From contig NZ_JACVEW010000003.1 of NCBI RefSeq assembly GCF_017776525.1, positions 124,001 to 188,000 of the forward strand: 64,000 nucleotides of DNA, in the 5' to 3' direction. Under the pieces are notes generated by a model. That model made no database searches. It was not told where the DNA came from and saw nothing but the letters and a program-made list of their open reading frames with translations. Positions 48,245 through 55,891 of the stretch are shown piece by piece. Every line of letters starts with the position of its first letter. The first letter of the stretch is position 1. Made by a program: the position numbers and the translations under genes. Source of the DNA: Marinobacterium alkalitolerans. Its GTDB lineage: Bacteria; Pseudomonadota; Gammaproteobacteria; Pseudomonadales; Balneatricaceae.

Positions 48245-49229
48245 CTTGTCTATCCTCTTTCAACTCACCCCAGTGCCAGTCGGGCTGCAGCGGCAGCCGG
48301 GCGGGCGTCATGCCCTCAGGCAGCTGCAGCAGCATCAGGCCACCCTGATCACCGGACACGGCACCGGCGCCACACACCTTGGCAGCCCCGCCGGCCTGTT
48401 CAACCTGCTCGGTCAAGCGCTGCAGCGGTGCCGGCACTACCCCGATACGGGTGAGCAGGCGATGGTTCTGCCGTATCAGCTCCACCAGACTTTGGCCTGA
48501 CAGCAGTGCCGACTCGAGGGCGCGGGTAACCTCGCCAAACTCATCCCAGATAGCAGAATCCGCGAAATTGCGCCGCACCTGATCCACACAGGCTCCCGTA
48601 CTGGAGGCAGGTGTTCCGGTGAACAGCCAGTAAAAGCCGGCACCCAGGCCATGCTCAGGCAAACGAAGCCTTGTCACCTGATCCGCTTCGACCCGCACCA
48701 GACCGCCCGAGCAGACCGCCGCTGCATCAATCAGGCTGCCACGCCCATGCTGGAGCCGCTCGCAGTAACGCACCTGACGGATCAGTTCGTCCAGATCATC
48801 AAAATGGCCAAAGAGTTTCAGCAGGGCTGCAATCAACGCAGCGGAAGAGCCCATACCGGCGCCAATGGGAATATCCGAATCAATGCGCAGACTGCCCTGT
48901 GGGCGAATATCCAGCCCGGACAGTACCCGCGCCATATCCACGGCGTAAAACGCCAGCTCGGCGGGTTTTTGCAGAATGCGGGTAATGGGCAGTTCACCGC
49001 GCAGATAGCGCTCGAAATGGCTGTCGAGACGGCGCCGCAGCCCCGCCAGCTTGTCCAGCCCCAGCACATGGGTGCGCTCCCGGGTATGCCAGCTCAGCCG
49101 TGGCAGCTGATCGGGGCGATAGTGAATCCGCATGTGCCGATCCACCGCCAGCGCCAGCGCAGGGGCACCGTACACAACGGCGTGCTCACCGCTGAGGATG
49201 ATCTTGCCCGGTGCGCTGGCCGTGGGCAT
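48222..49229 (-). CDS. GHMP kinase, probable mevalonate kinase
   Basis: The 335-residue protein begins SAPGKIILSGEHAVVYG, the classic mevalonate kinase opening, with ATP loop IPIGAGMGSSAALIAA and LQHGRGSLIDAAAVCSGG. A TGTPASSTGACVDQ segment also has some phosphomevalonate kinase character. It overlaps the HMG-CoA synthase stop by one base (TAATG). With the adjacent kinase it should take mevalonate to its diphosphate. Confidence 0.75.
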   Translation of the reverse strand: MPTASAPGKIILSGEHAVVYGAPALALAVDRHMRIHYRPDQLPRLSWHTRERTHVLGLDKLAGLRRRLDSHFERYLRGELPITRILQKPAELAFYAVDMARVLSGLDIRPQGSLRIDSDIPIGAGMGSSAALIAALLKLFGHFDDLDELIRQVRYCERLQHGRGSLIDAAAVCSGGLVRVEADQVTRLRLPEHGLGAGFYWLFTGTPASSTGACVDQVRRNFADSAIWDEFGEVTRALESALLSGQSLVELIRQNHRLLTRIGVVPAPLQRLTEQVEQAGGAAKVCGAGAVSGDQGGLMLLQLPEGMTPARLPLQPDWHWGELKEDRQGVRILED

Positions 49230-50395
49230 TAGCGGGGCACGTACTCGCGTTTATGATGGCTGATACCGGCCAGCCGGAAGCGTCCGGTCGTACCCTCGGC
49301 AAAGCGGTGCTCCCCGCCATCGGTCGGGACCTGGTGGCGGTAGAGTTCAAGATACTCGTCGTGGCTGATCTCCTGACGGGCAGTCAGCATCTCGTGGTGG
49401 CGTGCTGCATGCAGGGCGTCACGATACCCCGGCACGACGGTGCCGGAGAAAAACTCGCCCACGCAGCCCGAGCCGTAGCTGAAAAAGCCGATCCGCTTAC
49501 CGGACAGATCCTCTGCCGTGTTGTCCAGCAGCGAGGTCAGGCCGATATACATGGATGCCGTGTAGCTGTTGCCGATGGTGCGGTTATAGACCAGGGTCTT
49601 GTCGATCTGGGCGTTCTGCTGCTCGGCACTCAGCCCTGCCTTGTTGTGACGGACCAGCTGCTGATGGGCCTTCTGTGCCATGCGACTGAACGGCAGGTGA
49701 TAACAGAAATGGCTGAAGTCGCTGAAGGTCAGCGGGCTGACATAGCGGAAGTGATCCCAGGCCTTTTTCAGCGCTTTCAGGTAGATCTTGGTGGAATACT
49801 TGCCATCGACCAGCGCGGTAGAGCGGTAGTTGGGGCGCCAGAAGTCCATCACATCTTCGGCGTAGTTGCCCACTTCCGGATCGATGCTGACCAGACGCGG
49901 ACTGGCGGTCACCATCATGGCAACGGCACCACAGCCCTGGGTGGCTTCGCCCGGCGTATCCAGGTCATAACGGGCGATATCCGATGCGATCACCAGGACT
50001 TTGGAATCCGGTTTGCGCGCCACCAGCGCACAGGCCATCTGCAGGGCAGCAGTGGCGCTGTAACAGGCCTGTTTCAACTCCACCACACGGCAGTTGTCGT
50101 TCAGGCCCAGCAGGCGGTGCACGTATATACCCGCGGCCTTGGACTGATCAATGCCGGTTTCGGTTGCAAACATCAGGGTCGAAACGCCCTCGGTGCCGGC
50201 GGATTCGATCAACGGCAGGGCAGCATTGGCCGCCATGGTCACCACGTCCTCATCAGGCGCAGCCATGCCCATCTTTTCCTGACCGATACCGGTGTAATAC
50301 TTGTCGGGATCCGTGCCCTGAACCTCTGCCAGCGTTTTCAGATCGAGAAAGTAGTTGGAGGTGTAAAAGCTGATTTCGTCAATACCAACGGACAT
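49229..50395 (-). CDS. mvaS: Hydroxymethylglutaryl-CoA synthase
   Basis: It condenses acetyl-CoA with acetoacetyl-CoA. The 388-residue thiolase-fold protein has the nucleophile Cys111 in ELKQACYSATAAL, the general acid Glu79 in MFATETGIDQSKA, and the His in HFCYHLPFSRMAQKA. It belongs to the bacterial type. Acetoacetyl-CoA thiolase, the step before, is not in the window. Confidence 0.95.
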   Translation of the reverse strand: MSVGIDEISFYTSNYFLDLKTLAEVQGTDPDKYYTGIGQEKMGMAAPDEDVVTMAANAALPLIESAGTEGVSTLMFATETGIDQSKAAGIYVHRLLGLNDNCRVVELKQACYSATAALQMACALVARKPDSKVLVIASDIARYDLDTPGEATQGCGAVAMMVTASPRLVSIDPEVGNYAEDVMDFWRPNYRSTALVDGKYSTKIYLKALKKAWDHFRYVSPLTFSDFSHFCYHLPFSRMAQKAHQQLVRHNKAGLSAEQQNAQIDKTLVYNRTIGNSYTASMYIGLTSLLDNTAEDLSGKRIGFFSYGSGCVGEFFSGTVVPGYRDALHAARHHEMLTARQEISHDEYLELYRHQVPTDGGEHRFAEGTTGRFRLAGISHHKREYVPR

Positions 50396-50410
50396 AGGTG
50401 ACCTGGGTCC

Positions 50411-51439
50411 TCAACGCTCTTCCACAATAAGCGCAGTGTTTCGGAACAGCGCCGATATATCCGGCGTACCGAGCAGAAACATCGCAGTGATAAATTCCCG
50501 CCGCAGTCGTTCTATCGCCTCGACCACGGCTTCGGCAGATTCCATCGCCGGCTTCAGCAGGGGCGCTGCCATGCCGCACAGCGAGGCGCCGAGTATAACA
50601 GACTTGGCCATATCAATCCCATCTCTGAGGCCGCCGCTGGCAATGAGCGTGGCCCGGTCCTGGAATGCAGCCGCCTGCTTGAGTGCCAGTGGCGTCGGCA
50701 GCCCCCAGTCCTGAAAGCGCACACCAATATCGCTGCTGTCATGACGGCGATGGTGTTCAATACGGCTCCAGGAGGTACCGCCGGTTCCTGCCAGGTCAAA
50801 GTGCGTGACCCCCTGCTCAAGCCCCAGTGCAATATCGGCCGGTGACAGACCCGCTCCCACCTCTTTCAGCAGCACGGGCACGCTCAGGTGCTCACGCACG
50901 GCCCCGATCTTCTCGGCTACGCCGCGAAAGTCCGTATCGCCTTCGGGCTGAACCGCCTCCTGCAAGGGGTTGAGGTGAAAGTAGAGCCCATCGGCACCCA
51001 ACACATCGACGGCGCGCTGGCACTTGTCCAGATCAAAGCCGTAATTGAGCTGCACGCCGCCCACATTGCTAATCAGCACAGTGCTGGGGGCATGTTCACG
51101 CAGCGCAAAACTGGCTTCTGCCTGCGGATGGGTAAACATGACCCGCTGAGAGCCGACAGCCATGGCCACACCACAACACTCGGCAGCCCGGGCCAGATTG
51201 ATATTGATGCTGCGCACCAGTTCATGATCCCCGCCCGTCATGGAGGAGATCAGCAGGGGGAAGCTCAGTGTCTTGCCCAGAAAGCGCACGCGCGGATCTA
51301 TCTGATCGAGCGCCACTTCGGGCAGGGCCCGGTTGGTCAGCAGAATACGATCGAACCAGCGCGCGTTGCGGTCGGTGTCAGGATCACGCTCGATCGCACG
51401 AATATGCTCGATTTTGCGCTCGTTGGTCGGGTCGGTCAT
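50411..51439 (-). CDS. fni: Isopentenyl-diphosphate isomerase, type 2 (FMN)
   Basis: It interconverts IPP and DMAPP using reduced FMN. The 342-residue TIM barrel has RKIEHIRAIERD at the start, ISSMTGGDHELVRSININLARAAECCGVAMAVGSQR for FMN, and DLAGTGGTSWSRIEHHR, all diagnostic of Fni. Its start overlaps the HMG-CoA reductase stop (ATGA). It lets the pathway supply both prenyl precursors. Confidence 0.94.
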   Translation of the reverse strand: MTDPTNERKIEHIRAIERDPDTDRNARWFDRILLTNRALPEVALDQIDPRVRFLGKTLSFPLLISSMTGGDHELVRSININLARAAECCGVAMAVGSQRVMFTHPQAEASFALREHAPSTVLISNVGGVQLNYGFDLDKCQRAVDVLGADGLYFHLNPLQEAVQPEGDTDFRGVAEKIGAVREHLSVPVLLKEVGAGLSPADIALGLEQGVTHFDLAGTGGTSWSRIEHHRRHDSSDIGVRFQDWGLPTPLALKQAAAFQDRATLIASGGLRDGIDMAKSVILGASLCGMAAPLLKPAMESAEAVVEAIERLRREFITAMFLLGTPDISALFRNTALIVEER

Positions 51440-52476
51440 GACCGCTCCAGCTTGATATGGGCTTCCATCAGCTCACCCGGGTTGGTTTGCGCGGCCAGCA
51501 GGGAGAGCTCGCCGCAGAGCACCGTTGCTGCACAGATGGCCGCCAAACGCCTTGCATTGGCGCCGGGCTCGCGTTCATCACGGCACCCCAGACGCTGCAG
51601 ATTTTCTTCAACGAAATCGATGCCCTTGCCATTACCAACCGACCCCATGATCAGGTTGGGCAGTGTGCAGGAGAAGTACAGATCCCCCTCACGCACCTCT
51701 GCGTGGACCACTCCCTGAGAGCCTTCGATGATGTTGGCCGCATCCTGGCCCGTGGCCAGGTAGAAGGCCAGCAGCATATTGGCGTAGTGGGCATTGGCGC
51801 TGCGCAAGCCACCCGCCATCAGGGTGCCTATAAGGTTTTTCTTGATATTCAGATCAACCACTTTTTCCGGCGTGGTCTTCAAGCGGCGCTCGCAGACATC
51901 ACGCGGGATCAGAATTTCACTGACCACATACTTGCCGCGCCCCAGAATACCGTTGACGGCGGTCGCCTTCTTGTCCGAGCAGTAGTTGGCCGAAATGGAG
52001 CTGTACCTGAGCTGCGGGTACTGTGACAGGACCCAGGGAATCAGCTTGTCTGCCGCATTGGTCACCATGTTGTGACCCGATGCATCCCCGGTGGTGAACT
52101 CCAGGCGCAGGTAGATCAGGTTCCCCACAATCTGGCTGTGCATGTCGATCAGGTTGGCAAAACGGCTGCTGGTGGATACGACCGCATTGAGTTCGTCCTT
52201 GCGGGATTTGATCGACTCCAGTGCCTGATGTGCCGCCAGAGCATCTTCCGCCTCCAGCAGGATGGAGCGGGTCATGCGCTCATCCACGACCGTGGTGACA
52301 ATCCCCTTCTCGGTCAGCATGGAGACGCGGGCACCACGCCCGACCGAAGGCCAGAGAGGTGTCTCGTAGGTCGCCAGCGGTACGCTGAGACTTTCGTCCA
52401 CCAGGTGGCCGCTGATCTTGAGCGGGCCAACCCAACGCATCGGGATCGGCGCTTGCAGTATTTTGTGTGATTTCAT
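51436..52476 (-). CDS. mvaA: Hydroxymethylglutaryl-CoA reductase, short form
   Basis: It reduces HMG-CoA to mevalonate, the committed step. The 346-residue protein has the Glu region YETPLWPSVGRG, GDASGHNMVTNA, catalytic Lys in YCSDKKATAVNG and the cofactor region of the class I kind (GRGKYVVSEILIP). It then has GSVGNGKG and a C-terminal His in EAHIKLER. It is shorter than most HMG-CoA reductases. ATG 52476 is chosen because AAAGGA lies 11 bases upstream and a hairpin rules out the longer frame. It is the first gene of the mevalonate operon. Confidence 0.92.
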   Translation of the reverse strand: MKSHKILQAPIPMRWVGPLKISGHLVDESLSVPLATYETPLWPSVGRGARVSMLTEKGIVTTVVDERMTRSILLEAEDALAAHQALESIKSRKDELNAVVSTSSRFANLIDMHSQIVGNLIYLRLEFTTGDASGHNMVTNAADKLIPWVLSQYPQLRYSSISANYCSDKKATAVNGILGRGKYVVSEILIPRDVCERRLKTTPEKVVDLNIKKNLIGTLMAGGLRSANAHYANMLLAFYLATGQDAANIIEGSQGVVHAEVREGDLYFSCTLPNLIMGSVGNGKGIDFVEENLQRLGCRDEREPGANARRLAAICAATVLCGELSLLAAQTNPGELMEAHIKLERS

Positions 52477-52495
52477 GCGTGGCGCGTCCTTTGAA

Positions 52496-52525
52496 TAAAA
52501 AAGGGCTGCCCGCACGGCAACCCTT
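52496..52525 (-). terminator. Terminator-like hairpin between tolC and mvaA
   Basis: On the minus strand AAGGG-T-TGCC pairs with GGCA-G-CCCTT around a five-base loop, followed by TTTT. It should end the secretion-operon transcript, 55 bases after the tolC stop. It also lies only 20 bases before mvaA and after the candidate mvaA promoter, so it may sit in that leader. Confidence 0.75.
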
Positions 52526-52549
52526 TCAAGAGGCCTCAGATGGCGCAGG

Positions 52550-52579
52550 ATTTTAAGCTACCCGCGCCAAGTGATGCAA
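52550..52579 (-). promoter_or_regulatory. Candidate sigma70 promoter of the mevalonate operon
   Basis: TTGCAT (52579-52574) and TAAAAT (52555-52550) are 18 bases apart on the minus strand. The -35 abuts the tolC stop codon. Transcription would start near 52543 and run through the hairpin at 52525-52496 before mvaA. Confidence 0.5.
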
Positions 52580-53926
52580 TTATTGGCCGCTATCGGCCAT
52601 TTCCATACCCGCTTCTTCGGTAATCATCGGTTCACCCACTTCCGGAACCGATACTTCCAGTGCTTCCAGCAACTCACCGGTGCCGGTCAGAATCCGCAGC
52701 TTGGCAATCTCGGAGTCGATGCGTGCTTCTGCCAGCTGGTTCTTGGCCGAGAACACCTCGTTCTCGGTATCCAGCAGGTCGAGCAGCGAACGCTGACCGA
52801 TGTCGAACTGTTTCTGGTAGGAGTTGCGCGTGTCTTCACTGGAGATCACGTGGCGCTCAAGATGCTCCAGCTGACGCTGCAGAATCTCGTAGGCGTTCCA
52901 GGACAGCTCAACACTTTCACGGATCTGGCGGCGGGCATCACGCTGAATCGCCTGCGCTTCGCCGATCTGGTATTCGGTCTGGCGGATACGCGCCTTGTCG
53001 GCACCACCGTTGAACAGGTTGTAGCGCAGACGCAGCATGGCGGTCAGGTCTTCATCATCACCCGGCGTGCCGTCGATGTTTTCATCCCAGCGACGCTCCA
53101 CCTCAAAGTCCAGACGCGGGTACATCCGGCTCTTGGCCGCATCCCGCTGTGCCATGGCCGCTTCCACATCGTATTGAGCCAGGGCTGCAACCGGCTGCAT
53201 CGCCAGGCCCTTTTCCACTGCCTGCTCAAGCGTCTCCGGCAACATCAGTGTGCTGCTGTCGAACGCCTCCAGATCTTCCGGTGCCGCTTCACCCACGACG
53301 CGCAGGTAGGTCGCCTTGGCATCGCGCAGGTTGTTATCCGCTACCAGCATATTTACTTCAGCCAGCGCCAGACGGCCTTCTGCCTGCTGAATGGATGCCA
53401 GAGTCCCCATACCGGATTCGGAGCGGCGCTTGATCTGGTCATAAATCTTGACGTGGTTGTAGAGGCTTTCCTTGGCCAGCTCCAGCAACTGCTCACGGCG
53501 CTGAACTTCCAGATACGCCCGGCTGGCCTCCAGCACATAGCGCTGCGCCTGATCCTTCAGACCGCTGGCGCGGGAGGCGGCACGCGCCTGCTGACGCTTG
53601 ACTTCGCTGCTGGTGGCAAATCCGTCAAAAATCATCTGGTTCAGATTAAGACGCGCTTCACGGCGGTTCAGCTCCACATCCTGGGCCCCGTTTTCCTTGT
53701 CCGTCCACTCATAGCCGTAGCCCAGTGTGGCATCCAGGGTCGGGTAATAGCCGGCCTTGGCCTGACGGATCTCTTGCATCACGGCCGCGTAGTTATGCAG
53801 GGCTTGCTGCACTTGCGGGTTCTGTTCGATATTGTCAGCCACGACTTCCTGTAAGGTGGCAGCCGCTGCCCAGCCTGAAAAGCCCACACCCAGGGCGAGG
53901 CCCAGAATGGAGTGCTTAATGTTCAT
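52580..53926 (-). CDS. TolC-family outer membrane channel of a type I secretion system (LapE-like)
   Basis: The 448-residue protein has a signal peptide (about 1-22, AAA-A) and two tandem outer-membrane efflux domains with long heptad-rich helices (EVKRQQARAASRASGL, QFDIGQRSLLDLLDTENEVFSAKNQLAEARID). It should form the outer-membrane duct for the HlyD and ABC proteins encoded upstream. ATG 53926 has AGGAG about 8 bases upstream. It overlaps the LuxR-type gene by 11 bases. Confidence 0.88.
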   Translation of the reverse strand: MNIKHSILGLALGVGFSGWAAAATLQEVVADNIEQNPQVQQALHNYAAVMQEIRQAKAGYYPTLDATLGYGYEWTDKENGAQDVELNRREARLNLNQMIFDGFATSSEVKRQQARAASRASGLKDQAQRYVLEASRAYLEVQRREQLLELAKESLYNHVKIYDQIKRRSESGMGTLASIQQAEGRLALAEVNMLVADNNLRDAKATYLRVVGEAAPEDLEAFDSSTLMLPETLEQAVEKGLAMQPVAALAQYDVEAAMAQRDAAKSRMYPRLDFEVERRWDENIDGTPGDDEDLTAMLRLRYNLFNGGADKARIRQTEYQIGEAQAIQRDARRQIRESVELSWNAYEILQRQLEHLERHVISSEDTRNSYQKQFDIGQRSLLDLLDTENEVFSAKNQLAEARIDSEIAKLRILTGTGELLEALEVSVPEVGEPMITEEAGMEMADSGQ

Positions 53927-54554
53927 ATCCCTGCTCCTGCTCAATCATGTTAAGCGGCTGTGTACCGCTCAGTCTTAAAATTAGCTCAACCCTGTCCTGC
54001 ACGCCTGCTTTTTCCAGAATAGAGCTTACGTGCGCCTTGACGGTCCGTTCAGTGATGGCCAGTTCACGTGCAATCACCTTGTTACCCTTGCCCTGAGCCA
54101 GCTCCGTCAGAACTTCCAGCTCACGCTGGCTCAGCCCCCAGTCGGCTGTTTCAAGCTGAAGGTTGCTGGGTCGGTGCAGCAGGCGCTTGAGCAGCCGCTG
54201 CATCAACTCAGGCAGTATCCAAAGATCCCCTCGGTCGACCGTTTTCACCACCTCCGGCAGCAGCTCAGGCTGCATGAAGGTGTTGGCGTAGCCATATACT
54301 CCCTGCCGCAGCAGCTCTTCGCCCTCTTCCAGCCGGGGTTCGTCAACCAGTGCCACAACGCGGTGGGCCGCAGCATCTGCCAGACACGCTGTTCTGGCCT
54401 CTCCTTCCAGTGCACTCCAGTGCACCAGTACAACGTCGTCCGACCGGATATTCACACCGGGCTCCAGCCGCTGTGCCGGCTCACCGGCCCGCGCCAATGC
54501 CTCTTTCCAGCGCTGCTCAAGATCATGCCGTTTGACGTTCATCAACACCGTCAT
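53916..54554 (-). CDS. LuxR-type regulator with degenerate receiver domain
   Basis: The 212-residue protein ends with a standard LuxR helix-turn-helix (WGLSQRELEVLTELAQGKGNKVIARELAITERTVKAHVSSILEKAGVQDR). The N-terminal receiver-like part reads DVVLVHWSAL where the phosphoacceptor Asp should be and lacks the conserved Lys, so it is probably not phosphorylated. It lies between tolC and hlyD and overlaps tolC, so it is produced with the secretion system and may regulate it or its adhesin. Confidence 0.8.
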   Translation of the reverse strand: MTVLMNVKRHDLEQRWKEALARAGEPAQRLEPGVNIRSDDVVLVHWSALEGEARTACLADAAAHRVVALVDEPRLEEGEELLRQGVYGYANTFMQPELLPEVVKTVDRGDLWILPELMQRLLKRLLHRPSNLQLETADWGLSQRELEVLTELAQGKGNKVIARELAITERTVKAHVSSILEKAGVQDRVELILRLSGTQPLNMIEQEQGYEH

Positions 54555-54555
54555 G

Positions 54556-55890
54556 TTATCGCTCCGTAAGCGCGCGCTCTTTGGCCCGGTTGATCGGCTT
54601 GAGCAGATACTGCATGACGGTCTTCTTACCCGTCAGAATATCTGCACTGACAGTCATGCCGGCCATCAGGGGCAAGGGCGCTTCCTCCGTCCCAAGATAA
54701 GGGCGCTCTGTTTCCAGGCGAACCAGGTAGTAAGGTACCTTGGCCTCCTGATCCATAATGGTGCCCGGCGATATGAACACCACCTCGGCATCCATGCCGC
54801 CATAAATGGCAAAATCATAGGCGCTGATTTTCACAACCGCCGGCTGCCCCAGCCGAATATTGGCAATATCCGACGGTTTTATCCGAGCCTCCACCAGCAG
54901 CTTGTCTTCACGCGGCACGATGCTCAGCAAGGGATCACCCGGCTTGACCACCCCGCCGATGGTATTGATCATCAGCTGCTTGACCGTACCCTTGATCGGC
55001 GCGCGCACTTCCGTACGGCTGATTCGGTCTTGCATCCCGGTCAACGCCTGCTCCATGCGCACCTGCTCCGGCACCACTTCATTCAACTCACTGCGTGCCC
55101 GGTTGCGAAACTGCAGCTCCATCTCCTGCATGCGTTCCTGTATCTCGGCAATGGACGACTCTATTCGCGGCACGCTCAATTCAATCGAGGAGATTTCGCC
55201 CCGCAGGTCATTCACCTGACGCCGCAGCCGCAGGTACTCCACCTCTGAAATGACGCCCTCCTTGACCAGCGGCTCGCTGATGCGCAGCTCTCGCAGCAGC
55301 AGACCCAGGCTGCGCTTGAGCTGGTCAATTTTGCTCTGTGCCTCAACCAGTTCCTGTTCGCGCTGTTCACGCTGCTGCTCCAGCACGGACAGGTTGCTTT
55401 TCAACTCGGTCTCACGCGAGCGAAACAGCTGTCGCTCCTGCTCAATCAGGCTGACAAACTCGGACGGAAACTCTTCCGAAACCGTAAACTCCGTGCCCGA
55501 AGCCTCGGCCATCAAGCGCGCCGAGCGCGCCTTCAACTCCCAGCGGCGCACCTGGTTTTCCTTGAACGAGCTGGCAAAGCGCTTGTCTTCGATGCGCATC
55601 AGCACATCGCCCTGTTCGACCAACTCACCTTCGCGCACCAGTATTTCAGAAATAATACCGCCTTCCAGGTTTTGCACGATCTGCAACTGATGCGAGGGGA
55701 TGATCTCGCCTTCACCGCGCGCGATCTCATCCAGTTCTGCCCAGTTGGCCCAGACAATGGCCAACAGCATGAACAGGCCGCCCGCCCACAGCAGCAGGCT
55801 GGCCCCTCGGGGCACCTGCTCCAGCATCGCTTCGCTGATACTGGAAGCGTAGCGTATATCCTCCGGGTACGAGAGATTCGTCTTGCCCAT
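54556..55890 (-). CDS. HlyD-family membrane fusion protein (LapC-like)
   Basis: The periplasmic adaptor that links the ABC exporter to the outer-membrane channel. The 444-residue protein has one N-terminal membrane segment (about 32-50), a lipoyl-like half motif (GGIISEILVREGELVEQGDVLMRIED), a long coiled coil (about 115-270), the second half motif and a C-terminal beta-barrel domain. It lies one base after the ABC gene and one before the LuxR gene. Confidence 0.9.
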   Translation of the reverse strand: MGKTNLSYPEDIRYASSISEAMLEQVPRGASLLLWAGGLFMLLAIVWANWAELDEIARGEGEIIPSHQLQIVQNLEGGIISEILVREGELVEQGDVLMRIEDKRFASSFKENQVRRWELKARSARLMAEASGTEFTVSEEFPSEFVSLIEQERQLFRSRETELKSNLSVLEQQREQREQELVEAQSKIDQLKRSLGLLLRELRISEPLVKEGVISEVEYLRLRRQVNDLRGEISSIELSVPRIESSIAEIQERMQEMELQFRNRARSELNEVVPEQVRMEQALTGMQDRISRTEVRAPIKGTVKQLMINTIGGVVKPGDPLLSIVPREDKLLVEARIKPSDIANIRLGQPAVVKISAYDFAIYGGMDAEVVFISPGTIMDQEAKVPYYLVRLETERPYLGTEEAPLPLMAGMTVSADILTGKKTVMQYLLKPINRAKERALTER

Positions 55891-55891
55891 C

